Assembly (NCBI GenBank): GCA_963697285.1
Contig: CAVONI010000012.1
Location: 1,240,001-1,304,000 of the forward strand
Length of the DNA: 64,000 nucleotides
DNA from: JAEUQQ01 sp963697285
Lineage (GTDB): Bacteria > Acidobacteriota > Vicinamibacteria > Vicinamibacterales > JAFNAJ01
Direction of reading: 5' to 3'
Below are positions 35,248 through 44,468 of the stretch, piece by piece. The notes under the pieces are model-generated. The model was not told the origin of the DNA. It saw only the letters and a list, made by a program, of their open reading frames with translations, and ran no database searches. The first letter of the stretch is position 1; each line of letters starts with the position of its first letter. The position numbers and the translations under genes were made by a program.

Positions 35248-35841
35248 TCAGGTCCTATTCCCCGCCGGCGCCTTTCGCCGCAGTTCGTCCCCGAAGTTCA
35301 CAAGAACCGTCAGGCTCGTGGGCAGCTTCACGGCGTCTTGATCGTCGACCATCGCTGCCAGCCGCTTGCCGTCCGGTGCGATGTCGTAGTACGCGTAGGG
35401 TCTGACGCGGACGTCCGCCCACACCCGCGGCTTCCCCGCCGCGAACGTGTCGCCTTGCACGTCGCCTTGCACGGTGTAGCTGGCGGCCATCACGCGCCAC
35501 TCTGGGGTAAGAAAGAGCAGTTCCCGCCCGCCGCGGGACCAATGCGGAAAGTTACCGCCTCCCGTCGACACCAGCCATCGCCCTCCCGGCCCCCTGCCTG
35601 ACAGAGACAACGGCCGCACATAGATTTCAGCAATTCCCGACTCATCCGACCGGTACGCCAGCCATCGCCCGTCCGGAGAAATCGCCGGGGCAGCCTCGTT
35701 GAACGGTGTTCCCAACAACAACTCGGCTTTCCCGAGTCGAAACCCGGGCCCGCCCGGTCCGGAATCGGCTTCCACCGGTAGCATGCCAAGGGGGGCGACG
35801 ATTTGGTAGGGGCCAAGCCTTTCGCCGGCGGAAAGCGGCAT
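35248..35841 (-). pseudogene. Ser/Thr kinase-WD40 gene with the kinase core deleted
   Basis: The first 19 residues (MPLSAGERLGPYQIVAPLG) are the standard opening of Acidobacteria PknB-type kinases just before the glycine loop GGMGEVY. Directly afterwards the sequence jumps to the C-terminal TolB/WD40-like propeller: AISPDGRWLAYRSDESG, EIYVRPLSLSGRG, GGNFPHWSRGGRELLFLTP and YYDIAPDGKRLAAMV. Full-length relatives are about 800-900 residues; this is 197. An in-frame internal deletion of most of the gene is the simplest explanation. The remnant can still be translated but lacks every kinase motif. Confidence 0.75.
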
Positions 35842-36190
35842 TTGTTCAGTTTATCCGAGAAGGAGGCGGCCAACTCCGGGATCACGGCGCATCCGGAAGT
35901 TGGCCGGGCAAGCCGCAGGACGCTAAGAGAATCCTGCCGGGCGAAACGGAAGCGGCACTGCAGGGGACGCAACCATGCTGAGGGATAGTCCGGCGCGCCG
36001 TCGATCCCTTGCGGGCGGCGACCTGGACATGCGGGGGTGCCCACCGCGCGGCGACGACGTCCAGCCCGGCGACGATGGCGGTGTCGCGCATGCCGCAGGG
36101 CCCCAGCTCTCGCGCGCTCCGTCACGTCTCCATCCAGACGGAGCCGGGGAGCAGTTGCCGCGCCGGGCGTATGCTTGAAGCAGGTCCACG
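35842..36190. other. 350-base intergenic stretch, no gene seen
   Basis: No supported gene. A TATGCT hexamer at 36169-36174 is a plausible -10 box for the antitoxin gene at 36191; no matching -35 is clear. Confidence 0.4.
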
Positions 36191-36427
36191 ATGGCAACCA
36201 AGAGCATCGCCGTTCCAGACGCTATCTACGAGCGCGCGCAGGCAGCTGCCGCCGCTGAGGGCACGACCCTCGAGAAGTTTGCCGCGAAGGCACTCGAGCG
36301 AGATCTCGCGCGGCGCTGGCTGGAAAGCATGGGACGTGAGGGCGACGTGCGTCGCGGCTCGATGACCGATGCCGATGTCGAGATCATCGTCGAGCGTGCC
36401 GTGCAGGAGTCTCGGGCGCGGCCGTGA
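36191..36427 (+). CDS. Antitoxin of a VapBC-like pair
   Basis: A 78-residue protein beginning MATKSIAVPDAIYERAQAAA, a ribbon-helix-helix-style N-terminus, followed by an acidic helical tail. It is immediately followed by, and overlaps, a PIN-domain gene (GTGA junction), the normal order for a VapBC-type module: the antitoxin binds operator DNA and the toxin. ATG 36191 has AGGT upstream. The adjacent toxin is shortened, so the antitoxin may now be the only working part. Confidence 0.75.
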   Translation: MATKSIAVPDAIYERAQAAAAAEGTTLEKFAAKALERDLARRWLESMGREGDVRRGSMTDADVEIIVERAVQESRARP

Positions 36428-36681
36428 AGCGGGTCGTCGCTGACACGAACATTCTGGTCAGCGCTCTGCGGGTCATCGCCCGGGTCGTGGAACCGACAGA
36501 GAACCTTCAGGTGATCGCGGCCGACCCGACAGACGATCGCATCCTGGAGTGCGCTGTCGCGGCCGACGCCGAGGTGCTCGTGAGCGGCGATACGCACCTT
36601 CTGAGCCTTGGCAGTTTCCGAGGGATTCCGATCCGGCGTGTTGCCGAGTTACTGATCGGCCTTCACACGCGCGACGTGTGA
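36424..36681 (+). pseudogene. PIN-domain toxin with internal deletion
   Basis: An 85-residue PIN-like protein; intact VapC toxins are 130-145. The N-terminal strand KRVVADTNILVSAL carries the first acidic residue, and the C-terminal half DPTDDRILECAVAADAEVLVSGDTHLL carries the last acidic cluster. Between them about 50 residues including the middle helix pair and a catalytic Glu are missing, with the join near residue 16 (SALRVIARVVEP). It overlaps the antitoxin stop. Almost certainly inactive as an RNase, though the frame is intact. Confidence 0.7.
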
Positions 36682-36752
36682 CGCTTCACGCGCGCGCATC
36701 GCTGAGCAACTCTCCACCCACTCCCGAGCCTTCAGGGCCGCGCCTCACCTGA

Positions 36753-39209
36753 TCATCGAAGGCCCGACTGGACGATGACGATCCGGCGCGCGCGGTCGAA
36801 GAAGTCGTCCTCGCACGTGATCCCGAGCACCTCCACCGAGTCTCCCTTGTAGCGGTACTCGATCTTCCCGCGCCCGTCGGGGTGGGTGATCTTCTCGTAG
36901 ACGAGACGCCCCTTCCCGTCGTAGCTCATCTCGCGAAGGTACCTGTTGCCCTTGATGGCCATGAGGCGTTTCGACCTTCCGTCCCACGTGAAGGTCAGGC
37001 GCTCGCTGAACGACGAGACCGGGCGCGAGGCGTCAGGCGCAACGGGGATGGCTTCCTTGATGCGCCCGAGTTCGTCGTACACGAGATCGAACAGGTAGAT
37101 GTCGTTCCACACGAAGGGATGGAAGAACGGGTTGCCTGCCCATCCGCGCATGGTCGTCCTGGGTGTGAACTTCGCGGCCAGGACCGGATCGAAGTCCGGG
37201 CTGTTGAGATAGCGGAGGGGCATGACCCTCCGCCGGCCTTCGGAGTTCGCCCTCGTGCCGATCCCGGTCATGTAGACCCGCGCCTGATCGTAGACGGGTT
37301 CGAGCTCGAGCTGCGGCTGCCGGTCAAGCGTCAGCGGACCGTCGAGCGTCCGGATCGAGGCGGCGAGGAACCCCTCCCAGCGGAACGCCGTCGACCGGTT
37401 CGTCAACCCCTTCTCGGTCGTGGACGTCAGGATGCGGGTGTTGAAGCTCCCACTGATGGGATCGTAGAACGCTTCGCCCGCACTGTACCGTTCACCGCTC
37501 ATCCAGTTGGGCGCACCGCCACCCAACGCCGCGCTGCCTGCGGTGGAGGCCTGCCTGCGGTACAGGTCGAACAACATGGCCGTGGCGTCGGGCGCACCCG
37601 CGCAACCGGATGCGAGCGGCTTGAGGTAGCGCTGCACGAACTGCCTGGTCTTCTCCTGATCGCGCAGGACGGCAGCGGCGACCGCGCTCCAGTACAGGAA
37701 GACGGGGTTGTCGGGCTCCGCCCGCAGTCCGAGGGTGGCCGCGTCGAGCGCGTCCTTGAACTGGCTGTTCCCAATCTGGTCTTTCACGGCCTTCTCGGTG
37801 CTCTGGCGAAGCGTCACGAGCTTGCCGTTCAGGCTGGCGTCGAGATCGAGCCATTCCTCGGCCTCGGCGCGGCCCAGTTTCACGGTTCGCTCGACCCGCG
37901 TGACGACGTCACGCGATGCCGTCAACTCGCCGACGTTGGCCAGGAACTCCGCCTTCTTGAGCTGGAGCGGCAGGTAGTTCCTGTCGAGGCGTTCGCCTTC
38001 GGCAATCCGTCGTCGCACGTGCTGCGCGAGTTCCGGCGTGAGCGTCGACGCCTGTGCCATGCTCTGAAGCTCACGCACGATCTGCTGCAGGATGGTCCAG
38101 TTCTCCTTGTCGTACTCCGGCTGGGCCGGCACCATGTTCCTCTGCACCAGTTCAACCCGGGCGCGGTAGTAGAACTCGCTCATGTCCTCGTTGCACGGTG
38201 CCCGTTCCGTCGCCAGCCGTGCTTCGTCGAAGGCCTCGCCGTACTGACCGGCCTTCGAGAGTTCGACGGCTCGCTCGTAGTGGGCGCGCGCGCTGGCCTG
38301 GAGCGACTGGTCGACCTGCGTGAGCAGGTCGGGACGAGACCAGCGGGCGAGGCCGATCTGCTCGAGCTTCTCGAGAAACGCGTCGTGCATGCCGGCGCGC
38401 TGCAGCACGCCGGCGATCGCAAAGCGCTCGATCAGCCTGCGGTGCTCGGCAGGCAGTTCCTTGTGGAGCGTCTCGTCTGGCGCGTCTGGCGTGATCGTCT
38501 GGAAGATGCGCATCGCGCCAACGCCGCTGGCCAGCGTCGCCTCCATCAGGGCCGGATCGACCGCCTCGGTCCTGAACAGATCGAGGCTGCTCCGCATGGC
38601 GTTCTTCAGCTCGTCGCGCCACAACCGCAGCTCCTCTGACCCGCCGGCAAACGCGAGGGCCCCCGCGATGATCTGCCGCTGGAGCGGGTGCGGAGCGGGT
38701 GCCCGCACCTCGCTCTTCAGCCAGTCGACGAGCGCGCCTTCGATCTTCGGACCGCGGATGACGGCCACCACCTGATCGCGCGTCACGGCGACGGCCGTCT
38801 TGGAGGCGGCCTGCTGCCGGAACTCGATCGTCCACTCGAGCGACGCGGGTGACCCTGCGACCACCCCGCGCGGGAGCTTCGACGGGAACACGAGATCGCC
38901 GAGGGCGCCGTCGCGGTTCATCACGCGCAGCATCCCCGAGTCGGGCTGCCGATAGAGCCCGGTCAGGGTGGCGAGCTTCACCGTTCGCGCCTTGGCTTGT
39001 GATGGCGCCGTCCCCTGACTCGAAGGCGGAAGCGTCTTGACGGAGTCGCGGCCACTGAGCGTGGGCGCGTAGGCCCGATGATAGAGGCATCCATCCGTCG
39101 TGCAGGCGATCACGACGGCGTCCTGGGCCAGGGCAGCCCCCGGGACGAGACACCCCAGCGCAAGCGCAGGCAACAGGCGAAGGGTGGTCAGTCTGGCCGC
39201 GAATCGCAT
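36753..39209 (-). CDS. Exported helical-repeat protein of unknown function, downstream of caspase-like gene
   Basis: An 818-residue secreted protein (signal FAARLTTLRLLPALALGCLVPGAALA). Residues about 140-560 are helical and TPR-like (ALFAGGSEEL..., YERAVELSKAGQYGEAFDEARLATERAP, DALDAATLGLRAEPDNPVFLYWSAVAAAVL). The C-terminal 200 residues are beta-rich with tyrosines and resemble repeat-type YD strands (LTFTWDGRSKRLMAIKG, REMSYDGKGRLVYEKI, IEYRYKGDSVEVL). No enzymatic motif is seen. ATG 39209 is preceded by GAGGAG, and that ribosome site lies over the stop codon of the caspase-like gene, so expression is coupled. It likely works with that peptidase as partner or target. Confidence 0.75.
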   Translation of the reverse strand: MRFAARLTTLRLLPALALGCLVPGAALAQDAVVIACTTDGCLYHRAYAPTLSGRDSVKTLPPSSQGTAPSQAKARTVKLATLTGLYRQPDSGMLRVMNRDGALGDLVFPSKLPRGVVAGSPASLEWTIEFRQQAASKTAVAVTRDQVVAVIRGPKIEGALVDWLKSEVRAPAPHPLQRQIIAGALAFAGGSEELRLWRDELKNAMRSSLDLFRTEAVDPALMEATLASGVGAMRIFQTITPDAPDETLHKELPAEHRRLIERFAIAGVLQRAGMHDAFLEKLEQIGLARWSRPDLLTQVDQSLQASARAHYERAVELSKAGQYGEAFDEARLATERAPCNEDMSEFYYRARVELVQRNMVPAQPEYDKENWTILQQIVRELQSMAQASTLTPELAQHVRRRIAEGERLDRNYLPLQLKKAEFLANVGELTASRDVVTRVERTVKLGRAEAEEWLDLDASLNGKLVTLRQSTEKAVKDQIGNSQFKDALDAATLGLRAEPDNPVFLYWSAVAAAVLRDQEKTRQFVQRYLKPLASGCAGAPDATAMLFDLYRRQASTAGSAALGGGAPNWMSGERYSAGEAFYDPISGSFNTRILTSTTEKGLTNRSTAFRWEGFLAASIRTLDGPLTLDRQPQLELEPVYDQARVYMTGIGTRANSEGRRRVMPLRYLNSPDFDPVLAAKFTPRTTMRGWAGNPFFHPFVWNDIYLFDLVYDELGRIKEAIPVAPDASRPVSSFSERLTFTWDGRSKRLMAIKGNRYLREMSYDGKGRLVYEKITHPDGRGKIEYRYKGDSVEVLGITCEDDFFDRARRIVIVQSGLR

Positions 39210-39214
39210 CGACG

Positions 39215-41500
39215 TCACTCCTCGTCCTGGATCTTCTCGAACTCCGCCCCTGGCACGGCTTTCACCGTCGCCTCGGCCGCCTTGCGTGCGTCGGCGTCGA
39301 GGGCCGGGAACTCCTTCACGAGGTCGGCCAGCATCTGCCTGGCCTGCACGGCGACCTCGCTGTCAGACTGCGCGGAGAGCACCGCGAGGGCACGCACGCC
39401 GCCCGCGAGATCGTCGGCAAGCAGCCACGCCACCGCTGCCTTCATCGACACCCACTCTCGCACCGCGAACAGGTCGCGGCCCTTCTGCCAGCTCGCCGCG
39501 GCACCCGCCCAGTTCGCCTGCTCCTCGGCCCGCTCGGCTTCCATCATGAGACGCGCGAACTCCGTCTCCCTGGCCAGGCGCTGCTGCAGCGGCGTCTCAG
39601 ACGCCAACGCCTTTCCCCGCGTGACGGTTGCGTGGAATTCGTCCCATGCGCGGGCGCGGTACAGCGCCTCGGCGCTGTTCAACAGGTCCCTGGCCCGCGT
39701 GTCCTGCAGCGTCGCGTTGTCGCGCTTGAGGGGCAGGCGGTCGACGGTCTTCGAGCGGTACATCACGGGCTCCTGCCCCGGGCTGATCTCCGCCGTCTTG
39801 GTGGCCGCCATCTCGTAGACGTCGAGGACGTCGCCCGTCGAGTTCTCGAGGGCGTACATGAGCGCTTCGGTGAACGGGCCCATGAGGCCGTAATCCGAGC
39901 GCACCGGAGTCGGCAGTCCGGGCTTGTTCGCGAACATCACGAACGTGTTCGCGACGTCGTCCTGCTGGAACGCGAACCCGCCCCGCTCGGCCTGCTTGCT
40001 GCCTTGACCACCCGACAACACGTTGTCGCGGCAGGCTTCGATGATCAGGACGCGGGCGCCGGGAATCGCCCGCTCCATCTGCGCCAGCAAGTCCTCGGCG
40101 CTCTGGGCGTTGTCGCGGAGGTCCTCGGCGACGCGCGCCGCGGGAGACACACCCGTGCTGAGCAGGTGCGCCTTCCCGTCGAGTTGCAGTCCGTGCCCGC
40201 TGTAGTAGACGAGCAGCAGGTCGTCGGGCGTCGCGTTCTCCTTCTTGAGCACGTCGTCGAGCGCCTCGACGAATTGGCGCGGGCTCCTGAGGTTCTCCTT
40301 CGTCGTCACCGCGAAGCCCGCCGAGGCAAGCGTGGCACTCATCCCCTTCAGGTCGCTCTTGACGGAGTTCAGCGGCATGTTCCAGTACTCGGAGTTGCCG
40401 ATCAGGAGCGCGATGCCTGCGCGGGCCTTCGGCACGACGTTCGCGCCGGGGGCTGCGGGGCTGGCGGCCTCTGGACCCGCGGCGGTGTCGGTGCTCGTCG
40501 CGGGCGACGCCGTGGGCTCGGCGACGCACAGTTCAGCGAACCGATCGGGACGGATGGACGTCTGCAGCAGCGCCCGTTCTTCGTCGAAGTCCGATTGGCA
40601 CAGGCCGACGACCGCGTACTCCAGGAGCGATCGTGACCCGGCGGCGAGCCGCACCAGTTCGCTGGCGTGTTCCGCCGCGGTAGACCAGATGCCCTCCTCC
40701 ATCGCCAGCGACATGCGGGTCACGACGGCCGCGGCGCCGCGCTGCGCGTCGAGGGCCCTGACCCGCGCCTCGTAGTCGTCTGTCCGGCTCGACGGAAGGA
40801 CGTGAACCAGCCGTACGGCGCTCTTGCCGCCGTCGACCAGGATCCGCACGGTGACATCCACGGGATCGTTCTGACCCTGGACCTTCCTCAGGAAAGCGTC
40901 CAGCCCGGGATCGGCGAACTCGCCCGCGTCTGCCGATGCCGTGGCACGGAACAGCGCAACTGCGCCGTCGGCGCGCTCGACCAGCACGGCCATCTTCCCC
41001 GATGGCATCGGCGGCCAGCGGATCTTGAAGTTCGACACCGCAACGTTCTCGCCGCATGCAGGTGCCTCGAGTGAGAAGTCGCCGCCGCAGCCCGACGCCG
41101 CACGCGAGCCCCCGGCGCGCGTCACGCGCGCAAACTTCGCCGCCAGTTCCGACGACGTGGTGGGGAGCACCGGCGGGGGCGGCGGCTTGAGCCTCCTGAG
41201 GCTGGCCCACTGGCCGGTCTGCGTGAGCCTGATGGCCAGCCGTTCGGTCGCATTCGACCGCGGATTCACGAGGAACCGAAGCTCGCACGCCTGCAGGTCG
41301 GCTTCGAGGCAGCGGACCTCACCCTGCGGAAAGATCGGGTCGTACGGGCCGGTCACCTTCCGCGGTTTCTCGGTGCCGACCCGGTATTCCCAGCGGCCCG
41401 TGGCCTGCTCGATGAGCCAGTAGTTCGCGCCCTGCCCGAACACCGACACCGGAAGTGACGCCATGATCAACCCGAACAGCACGCACCGGTTCCTCAACAC
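39215..41500 (-). CDS. Exported caspase-like (C14/metacaspase-type) peptidase
   Basis: A 761-residue protein with a signal peptide (CVLFGLIMASLPVSVFG), an N-terminal beta-rich region of about 330 residues, a caspase-fold domain near residues 355-590 and a C-terminal helical region. The catalytic dyad is visible: His436 in VYYSGHGLQ and Cys490 in LIIEACRDN. The opening strand ALLIGNSEYWNMPLNSVKSD is typical of caspase-like peptidases. Such proteases cleave after Arg/Lys or Asp and act in signalling or regulated death. Start GTG 41500 has GAGGAGG upstream and lies two bases after the stop of the kinase gene. Its export signal places it in the periplasm. Confidence 0.88.
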   Translation of the reverse strand: MLRNRCVLFGLIMASLPVSVFGQGANYWLIEQATGRWEYRVGTEKPRKVTGPYDPIFPQGEVRCLEADLQACELRFLVNPRSNATERLAIRLTQTGQWASLRRLKPPPPPVLPTTSSELAAKFARVTRAGGSRAASGCGGDFSLEAPACGENVAVSNFKIRWPPMPSGKMAVLVERADGAVALFRATASADAGEFADPGLDAFLRKVQGQNDPVDVTVRILVDGGKSAVRLVHVLPSSRTDDYEARVRALDAQRGAAAVVTRMSLAMEEGIWSTAAEHASELVRLAAGSRSLLEYAVVGLCQSDFDEERALLQTSIRPDRFAELCVAEPTASPATSTDTAAGPEAASPAAPGANVVPKARAGIALLIGNSEYWNMPLNSVKSDLKGMSATLASAGFAVTTKENLRSPRQFVEALDDVLKKENATPDDLLLVYYSGHGLQLDGKAHLLSTGVSPAARVAEDLRDNAQSAEDLLAQMERAIPGARVLIIEACRDNVLSGGQGSKQAERGGFAFQQDDVANTFVMFANKPGLPTPVRSDYGLMGPFTEALMYALENSTGDVLDVYEMAATKTAEISPGQEPVMYRSKTVDRLPLKRDNATLQDTRARDLLNSAEALYRARAWDEFHATVTRGKALASETPLQQRLARETEFARLMMEAERAEEQANWAGAAASWQKGRDLFAVREWVSMKAAVAWLLADDLAGGVRALAVLSAQSDSEVAVQARQMLADLVKEFPALDADARKAAEATVKAVPGAEFEKIQDEE

Positions 41501-41501
41501 G

Positions 41502-43982
41502 TCAGCCTCCTCGCACGCGGCGGGCGGATCCTCCAACTGCCGCGTGGGCGATTCGCGGGACCGCAATCACTGCGTGGTGGAAAGGTCCCGAGAGCGAATA
41601 GACCGCCAGGGCGCCCGCCACCCAGAACACGTTCGGCCAGACGATGCCGCTCGTTTGCGCAAGCCAGCGCGAGACGAGAATCACGCCGAAGGCCATCGAG
41701 CCGAACACGAAGACTTCCAGGTGCTGAAATGGCACGTGGCGCACCGCCGGCGACACCGAGTGGACCACGCGAAGACCGGCGATCGTGGCGATGAGCAGTG
41801 CCACGAGCCCGATCCAGGCGTTGCGGCCCATTGCCGCGCGCGGCTCGAGCAGCATCCCGCGATTCCACGTCGCGAGCGCGCAGCCATGCACGAGGACGCC
41901 GGGCAGGGGGCTCATGCGCGGCGTGTAACAGAGGTGATCCGACGTGTCTTCGAGGTCGCCGACGAGCACCAGCCGTCCGGTGATTCTCGACCGATGGGCC
42001 TTCAATTGCGTGGCGATGTCGTCGGCTGGATCCCCACTGTCTGAAGACAGCGTGATGATGTCCTGGCGCAGTTCCTTCAGGTACGAGTAGTCGATGACAT
42101 ACGTCCCCAGTTCGACGACGTTGCCGAGGTCGCGTTCGCTCGATGCCGGCTGGCGTTGCCCGACGGTCCGCGTGAGGCGTGTCTCCAGGTCCTGTGCCCG
42201 GATCGGCTCGGCCGATTCGCCCGTCGGCCGTTCGCCAATCAGCCAGAGCGCGACGGGCAACTGGAACAGGTCGTCCTTGCAGTTCGTGCCTGCCACGGCC
42301 GACGCGCAGTCGGCCGGCTCGCGTCCATCGACGTCCGCACCTGGCGCCTTCATCGCCCAGCGACGGCTGTAGGCATACGCGTATTGCGGGTTGTCGGCGG
42401 GCATCGCAATGCCGGCGGCCAGGGTCGAGAATTCGGGCCTGCCCAGCCACGCCTCGCGTTTCTCGACCGCCCTCCGGTAGATGCCCACGCGGACGTTCCC
42501 GTGATCCCGCCACTTGTGGAAGTACTGGAAGTCGGCGGGCTGGATGTCGTCGAACGACAGGTCGACGCCGATGGCTCTCGCGCCGTTGAGCCGAAGCTCG
42601 TCGATCAGGGCGTCGAGGATCCGCCGGTCGGTCGGCCGGCGCTTGTCGGGATGCAGCGCCGAGACATCGACAACCAGCGGCAGGTGCCTGCCGCCCGCTT
42701 CGAAGTCGGCCTCGTCCAGCGGGCCGCCTTCGAGGCTTTCCTGGACGAACGCGAGCTGGAACTGGTCCAGGTACTTGCCCGCCGCACTTCTGTCGATGAA
42801 ACCGTGGGCGACGAACACGCACGCCGCCACCGTGGCTGCGCGCAGCAGGTCGCCCGCCATGCGCCTGCCCATCGAGGGAGGAGACGACGGCGCCACCGGC
42901 ACGACAGCCGGAGCCGGCAGGCGATCCTCGGCGAGGTCGCGCTGAAGGCGCCTGAGGTCGGCCGCCATGTCAGACGCGTGCTGGTACCGGAACTCGCGTT
43001 TCTTCTCGAGTCCCTTGTCGAGGATGGCCTGCAGGGCCGCCCTGAACGCCGGGTCGATGCCCGAGGGAAGCACCGGCGTGACACCCAGCATCACGGCAGA
43101 CACATCGGCCGCCGTCGACCCGGGGAACGCGCGCCGCCTCGACGCCATCTCGAACAGCACCGCGGCAAAGCTGAAGAGATCGCTGCGCGGATCGACGTCC
43201 TCGCCGCGGACCTGCTCCGGTGACATGTAGGGGAAGGTCCCCAGCACGACGCCGGGCTCCGTGAGTCCCTCGCTCGCGGTGTGGGTGGCGGTGTCGGATT
43301 CACTCGAGGAGGCATGGAGCTTCGCCACCCCGAAGTCGAGGATCTTGATCCGGTCGTGGCCGACGACGAAGAGGTTCGCCGGCTTGATGTCGCGATGGAC
43401 GATGCCCTTCGCATGCGCGGCGGCCAGGCCGTCGGCGACCTGGATCGCCAGGTTCAACAGGCGTTCGGGCGCCACGGCGCCGTGGCGCAGGTGGTCGCGA
43501 AGCGACTCGCCTTCGAGCCACTCCATGGCGATGAACGTGCCGGCCTCGCACTCGCCGACGTCGTGGATGGTGCAGATGTTCGGATGGTTCAGGGCCGAGG
43601 CCGCGCGCGCTTCGACGCGGAATCGATCGAGCGACGCCTTGTCGTGCGCGGCGGCGGCCGAGAGGAACTTCAACGCCACGAAGCGCCCCAGCCTCGTGTC
43701 CTCGGCCTTGTAGACCTCGCCCATGCCGCCGCGCCCGAGCGACGAGAGCACCCGGTAGTGCGCGCACGTCCGACCGGGGACGTGCGCGAAGGCCTCTTCT
43801 ACGGGGTGCCGGTGCGCGCTGTCAGGTGGGGGCGGCGCCCCCGTGGGCTCGTCGTCGCGCTGAGGCAGGCCATGGCCGCCGTCGCCTGTGTCGAGGCGGC
43901 CTGCAGGCGTCGGCGCACTGCGCTCAGGCGACGACCCTGCCTTCCCGATGACCGTGCGAAGAAAACGGCCGATGCTGGCCAT
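41502..43982 (-). CDS. Ser/Thr protein kinase with CHASE2 sensor domain
   Basis: An 826-residue receptor-type kinase. A PknB-like catalytic domain lies at about residues 75-350: LGRGGMGEVYKAEDTRLG, VALKFL, HRDIKPAN with catalytic Asp198, DFGVAK and GTFPYMSPEQVRG. Then one membrane helix near 378 (LLRAATVAACVFVAHG), a periplasmic CHASE2 domain (FAFVQESLEGG..., ALIDELRLNGARAIGVDLSF, RLVLVGDLEDTSD) and three C-terminal membrane helices. CHASE2 domains sense an unknown extracytoplasmic signal. It heads an operon with a periplasmic caspase-like peptidase (next start two bases after this stop) and a helical-repeat protein, so a signalling-to-protease link is plausible. Start ATG 43982 has GGAGG just upstream. 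Confidence 0.92.
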   Translation of the reverse strand: MASIGRFLRTVIGKAGSSPERSAPTPAGRLDTGDGGHGLPQRDDEPTGAPPPPDSAHRHPVEEAFAHVPGRTCAHYRVLSSLGRGGMGEVYKAEDTRLGRFVALKFLSAAAAHDKASLDRFRVEARAASALNHPNICTIHDVGECEAGTFIAMEWLEGESLRDHLRHGAVAPERLLNLAIQVADGLAAAHAKGIVHRDIKPANLFVVGHDRIKILDFGVAKLHASSSESDTATHTASEGLTEPGVVLGTFPYMSPEQVRGEDVDPRSDLFSFAAVLFEMASRRRAFPGSTAADVSAVMLGVTPVLPSGIDPAFRAALQAILDKGLEKKREFRYQHASDMAADLRRLQRDLAEDRLPAPAVVPVAPSSPPSMGRRMAGDLLRAATVAACVFVAHGFIDRSAAGKYLDQFQLAFVQESLEGGPLDEADFEAGGRHLPLVVDVSALHPDKRRPTDRRILDALIDELRLNGARAIGVDLSFDDIQPADFQYFHKWRDHGNVRVGIYRRAVEKREAWLGRPEFSTLAAGIAMPADNPQYAYAYSRRWAMKAPGADVDGREPADCASAVAGTNCKDDLFQLPVALWLIGERPTGESAEPIRAQDLETRLTRTVGQRQPASSERDLGNVVELGTYVIDYSYLKELRQDIITLSSDSGDPADDIATQLKAHRSRITGRLVLVGDLEDTSDHLCYTPRMSPLPGVLVHGCALATWNRGMLLEPRAAMGRNAWIGLVALLIATIAGLRVVHSVSPAVRHVPFQHLEVFVFGSMAFGVILVSRWLAQTSGIVWPNVFWVAGALAVYSLSGPFHHAVIAVPRIAHAAVGGSARRVRGG

Positions 43983-44468
43983 CGTCCTCCGACGACTGCG
44001 CCGAAGCTACTCAACGTGGTCTGGGTGCACTGCAGGATGCATCCGCCTTCGGCGGCGTGGCACGCCGCCGCCGGGCCCTGGTCACATTCGCTGGAAAGGT
44101 CCCTGATCTTCTGCCAGAACAAGAGGACACGCCGGGGGATTGACCACCCCCGACACGGCGCAGCCTATGACTCGGCCAGAGCCTTGTCAAGGGTCGAAAG
44201 TCAGTTGTGTCCGGGCCGCACAGGGGTGGGCGCCTACACGTGGGGACGGAACATGCGCGACGACGCCGCCGGGCGTCTGTGGACGCGGGCGTGAGCACTG
44301 CGTCAGCACCGACACGAGAATCGCCCGCGTGGAAGGCTCAGGCCACAGGGTCACGGCCCACCTGGCGGACGGCCGGGTGATCACGTGTCGCCGGTGCGAC
44401 GATCCTGACAGGACGGGCAGCGCGAGGAACTCCCGGGGACTCGGGCGATGAACCGAAGCGGGGGCTCG
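43983..44468. other. 486-base intergenic region carrying a hairpin-repeat copy
   Basis: Separates the kinase operon from the upstream DUF4062 gene on the same strand. It should contain the kinase-operon promoter. No gene is seen. The only recognisable element is the degenerate repeat copy at 44213. Confidence 0.5.
44213..44300. repeat. Copy 3 (degenerate) of the dispersed hairpin repeat
   Basis: GGGCCGCACAGGGGTGGGCGCCTACACGTGG: the right arm of the hairpin has lost bases, so the stem is weakened. The following 55 bases (ATGCGCGACGACGCCG..., GTGGACGCGGGCGTGA) parallel the sequence after copy 2, extending the shared unit to about 90 bases. Confidence 0.65.
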
